Assembly: GCA_019828545.1 (NCBI GenBank)
Contig: JACVRA010000100.1
Coordinates: 1 to 32,668 of the forward strand
Length of the DNA: 32,668 nt
DNA from: Paracamarosporium sp. OC-R06-R3
Lineage: Eukaryota; Ascomycota; Dothideomycetes; Pleosporales; Didymosphaeriaceae
Direction: 5' to 3'
Of this stretch, positions 32,620 to 32,668 are shown piece by piece. The notes under the pieces were generated by a model. It saw only the letters and a program-made list of their open reading frames with translations, had not been told where the DNA came from and searched no databases. Position 1 is the stretch's first letter. Every line of letters begins with the position of its first letter. Made by a program: the position numbers and the translations under genes.

Positions 32620-32668
32620 ATGGCTCCAATTGATGAAGCGCTTGCAGAGCTAGAACTGCTAGGACCTA
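32620..32668 (+). CDS. Probable pogo/Fot-type transposase, N-terminus only
   Basis: An ATG at 32620 opens MAPIDEALAELELLGP up to the window edge. This resembles the start of fungal pogo/Fot1-like (Tc1/mariner superfamily) DDE transposases, which begin with a short helix of this kind before a Psq-type helix-turn-helix. Only 16 residues are visible, so the call rests on pattern memory. The catalytic domain and the terminal inverted repeats would be outside the window. Confidence 0.4.
   Translation, partial: MAPIDEALAELELLGP

Noticed and set aside
1..32668. tRNA, rRNA or CRISPR features
   Set aside because: None was recognisable; regular short repeats with unique spacers are absent and the sequence is eukaryotic.

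Overview
The window is nuclear DNA of a filamentous ascomycete (Pezizomycotina). The evidence is several short introns (mostly 47-62 nt) in almost every gene, two Zn2Cys6 transcription factors, fungal-type MFS permeases, and an AT-rich transposon block mutated in the manner of repeat-induced point mutation (RIP). The species cannot be named from the sequence. All exon models below were built by eye from splice signals, reading-frame continuity and family motifs; no transcript data were used.

Left module (146-8981): a Zn2Cys6 regulator (TF1), a type-B carboxylesterase, a peroxisomal FAD-dependent D-amino-acid oxidase (DAO1), a RidA-type imine deaminase, and an ACS-family MFS permease. Right module (21125-28360): an HSL-type alpha/beta hydrolase, a second Zn2Cys6 regulator (TF2), a second D-amino-acid oxidase (DAO2), and a second ACS-family permease. 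Each module therefore has the same four parts: regulator, ester/amide hydrolase, D-amino-acid oxidase and importer. RidA is present only on the left. The inferred logic is that a substrate is imported, hydrolysed to release an amino acid or amine, and oxidised by DAO in the peroxisome, with RidA clearing the imine. The two modules share no obvious intron positions and use different hydrolase families, so they look like independently assembled paralogous modules, not a recent segmental duplication.

Between the modules (9695-20623) lie two nested, oppositely oriented Ty1/copia elements with complete LTRs and target-site duplications. The outer element is on the minus strand (162-bp LTRs, TSD GATGT). 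The inner one is on the plus strand (177-bp LTRs, TSD TTAAG) and sits inside the reverse-transcriptase region of the outer. Both are heavily degraded by C-to-T and G-to-A changes.

The main regulatory signal is an inverted CGG-N5-CCG motif, the typical form of a Zn2Cys6 dimer site. There are four copies in 140 bp of the hydrolase/TF2 promoter and three in 65 bp of the DAO2/MFS2 promoter, with one further copy upstream of DAO1. Five of the seven right-hand copies share a CGGNNNTTCCG form. This suggests an autoregulated regulon controlled by TF2.

Three adjacent left-module genes have non-canonical splice sites: a GG acceptor in the esterase, a GG acceptor in RidA, and a GC donor in MFS1. Every splice site in the right-module models is GT-AG. 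The left module may be decaying, or may use alternative acceptors.

The right end holds a small secreted protein with a weak deaminase-like motif pattern, an F-box/LRR pseudogene with many stops, and the first codons of a probable pogo/Fot-type transposase.
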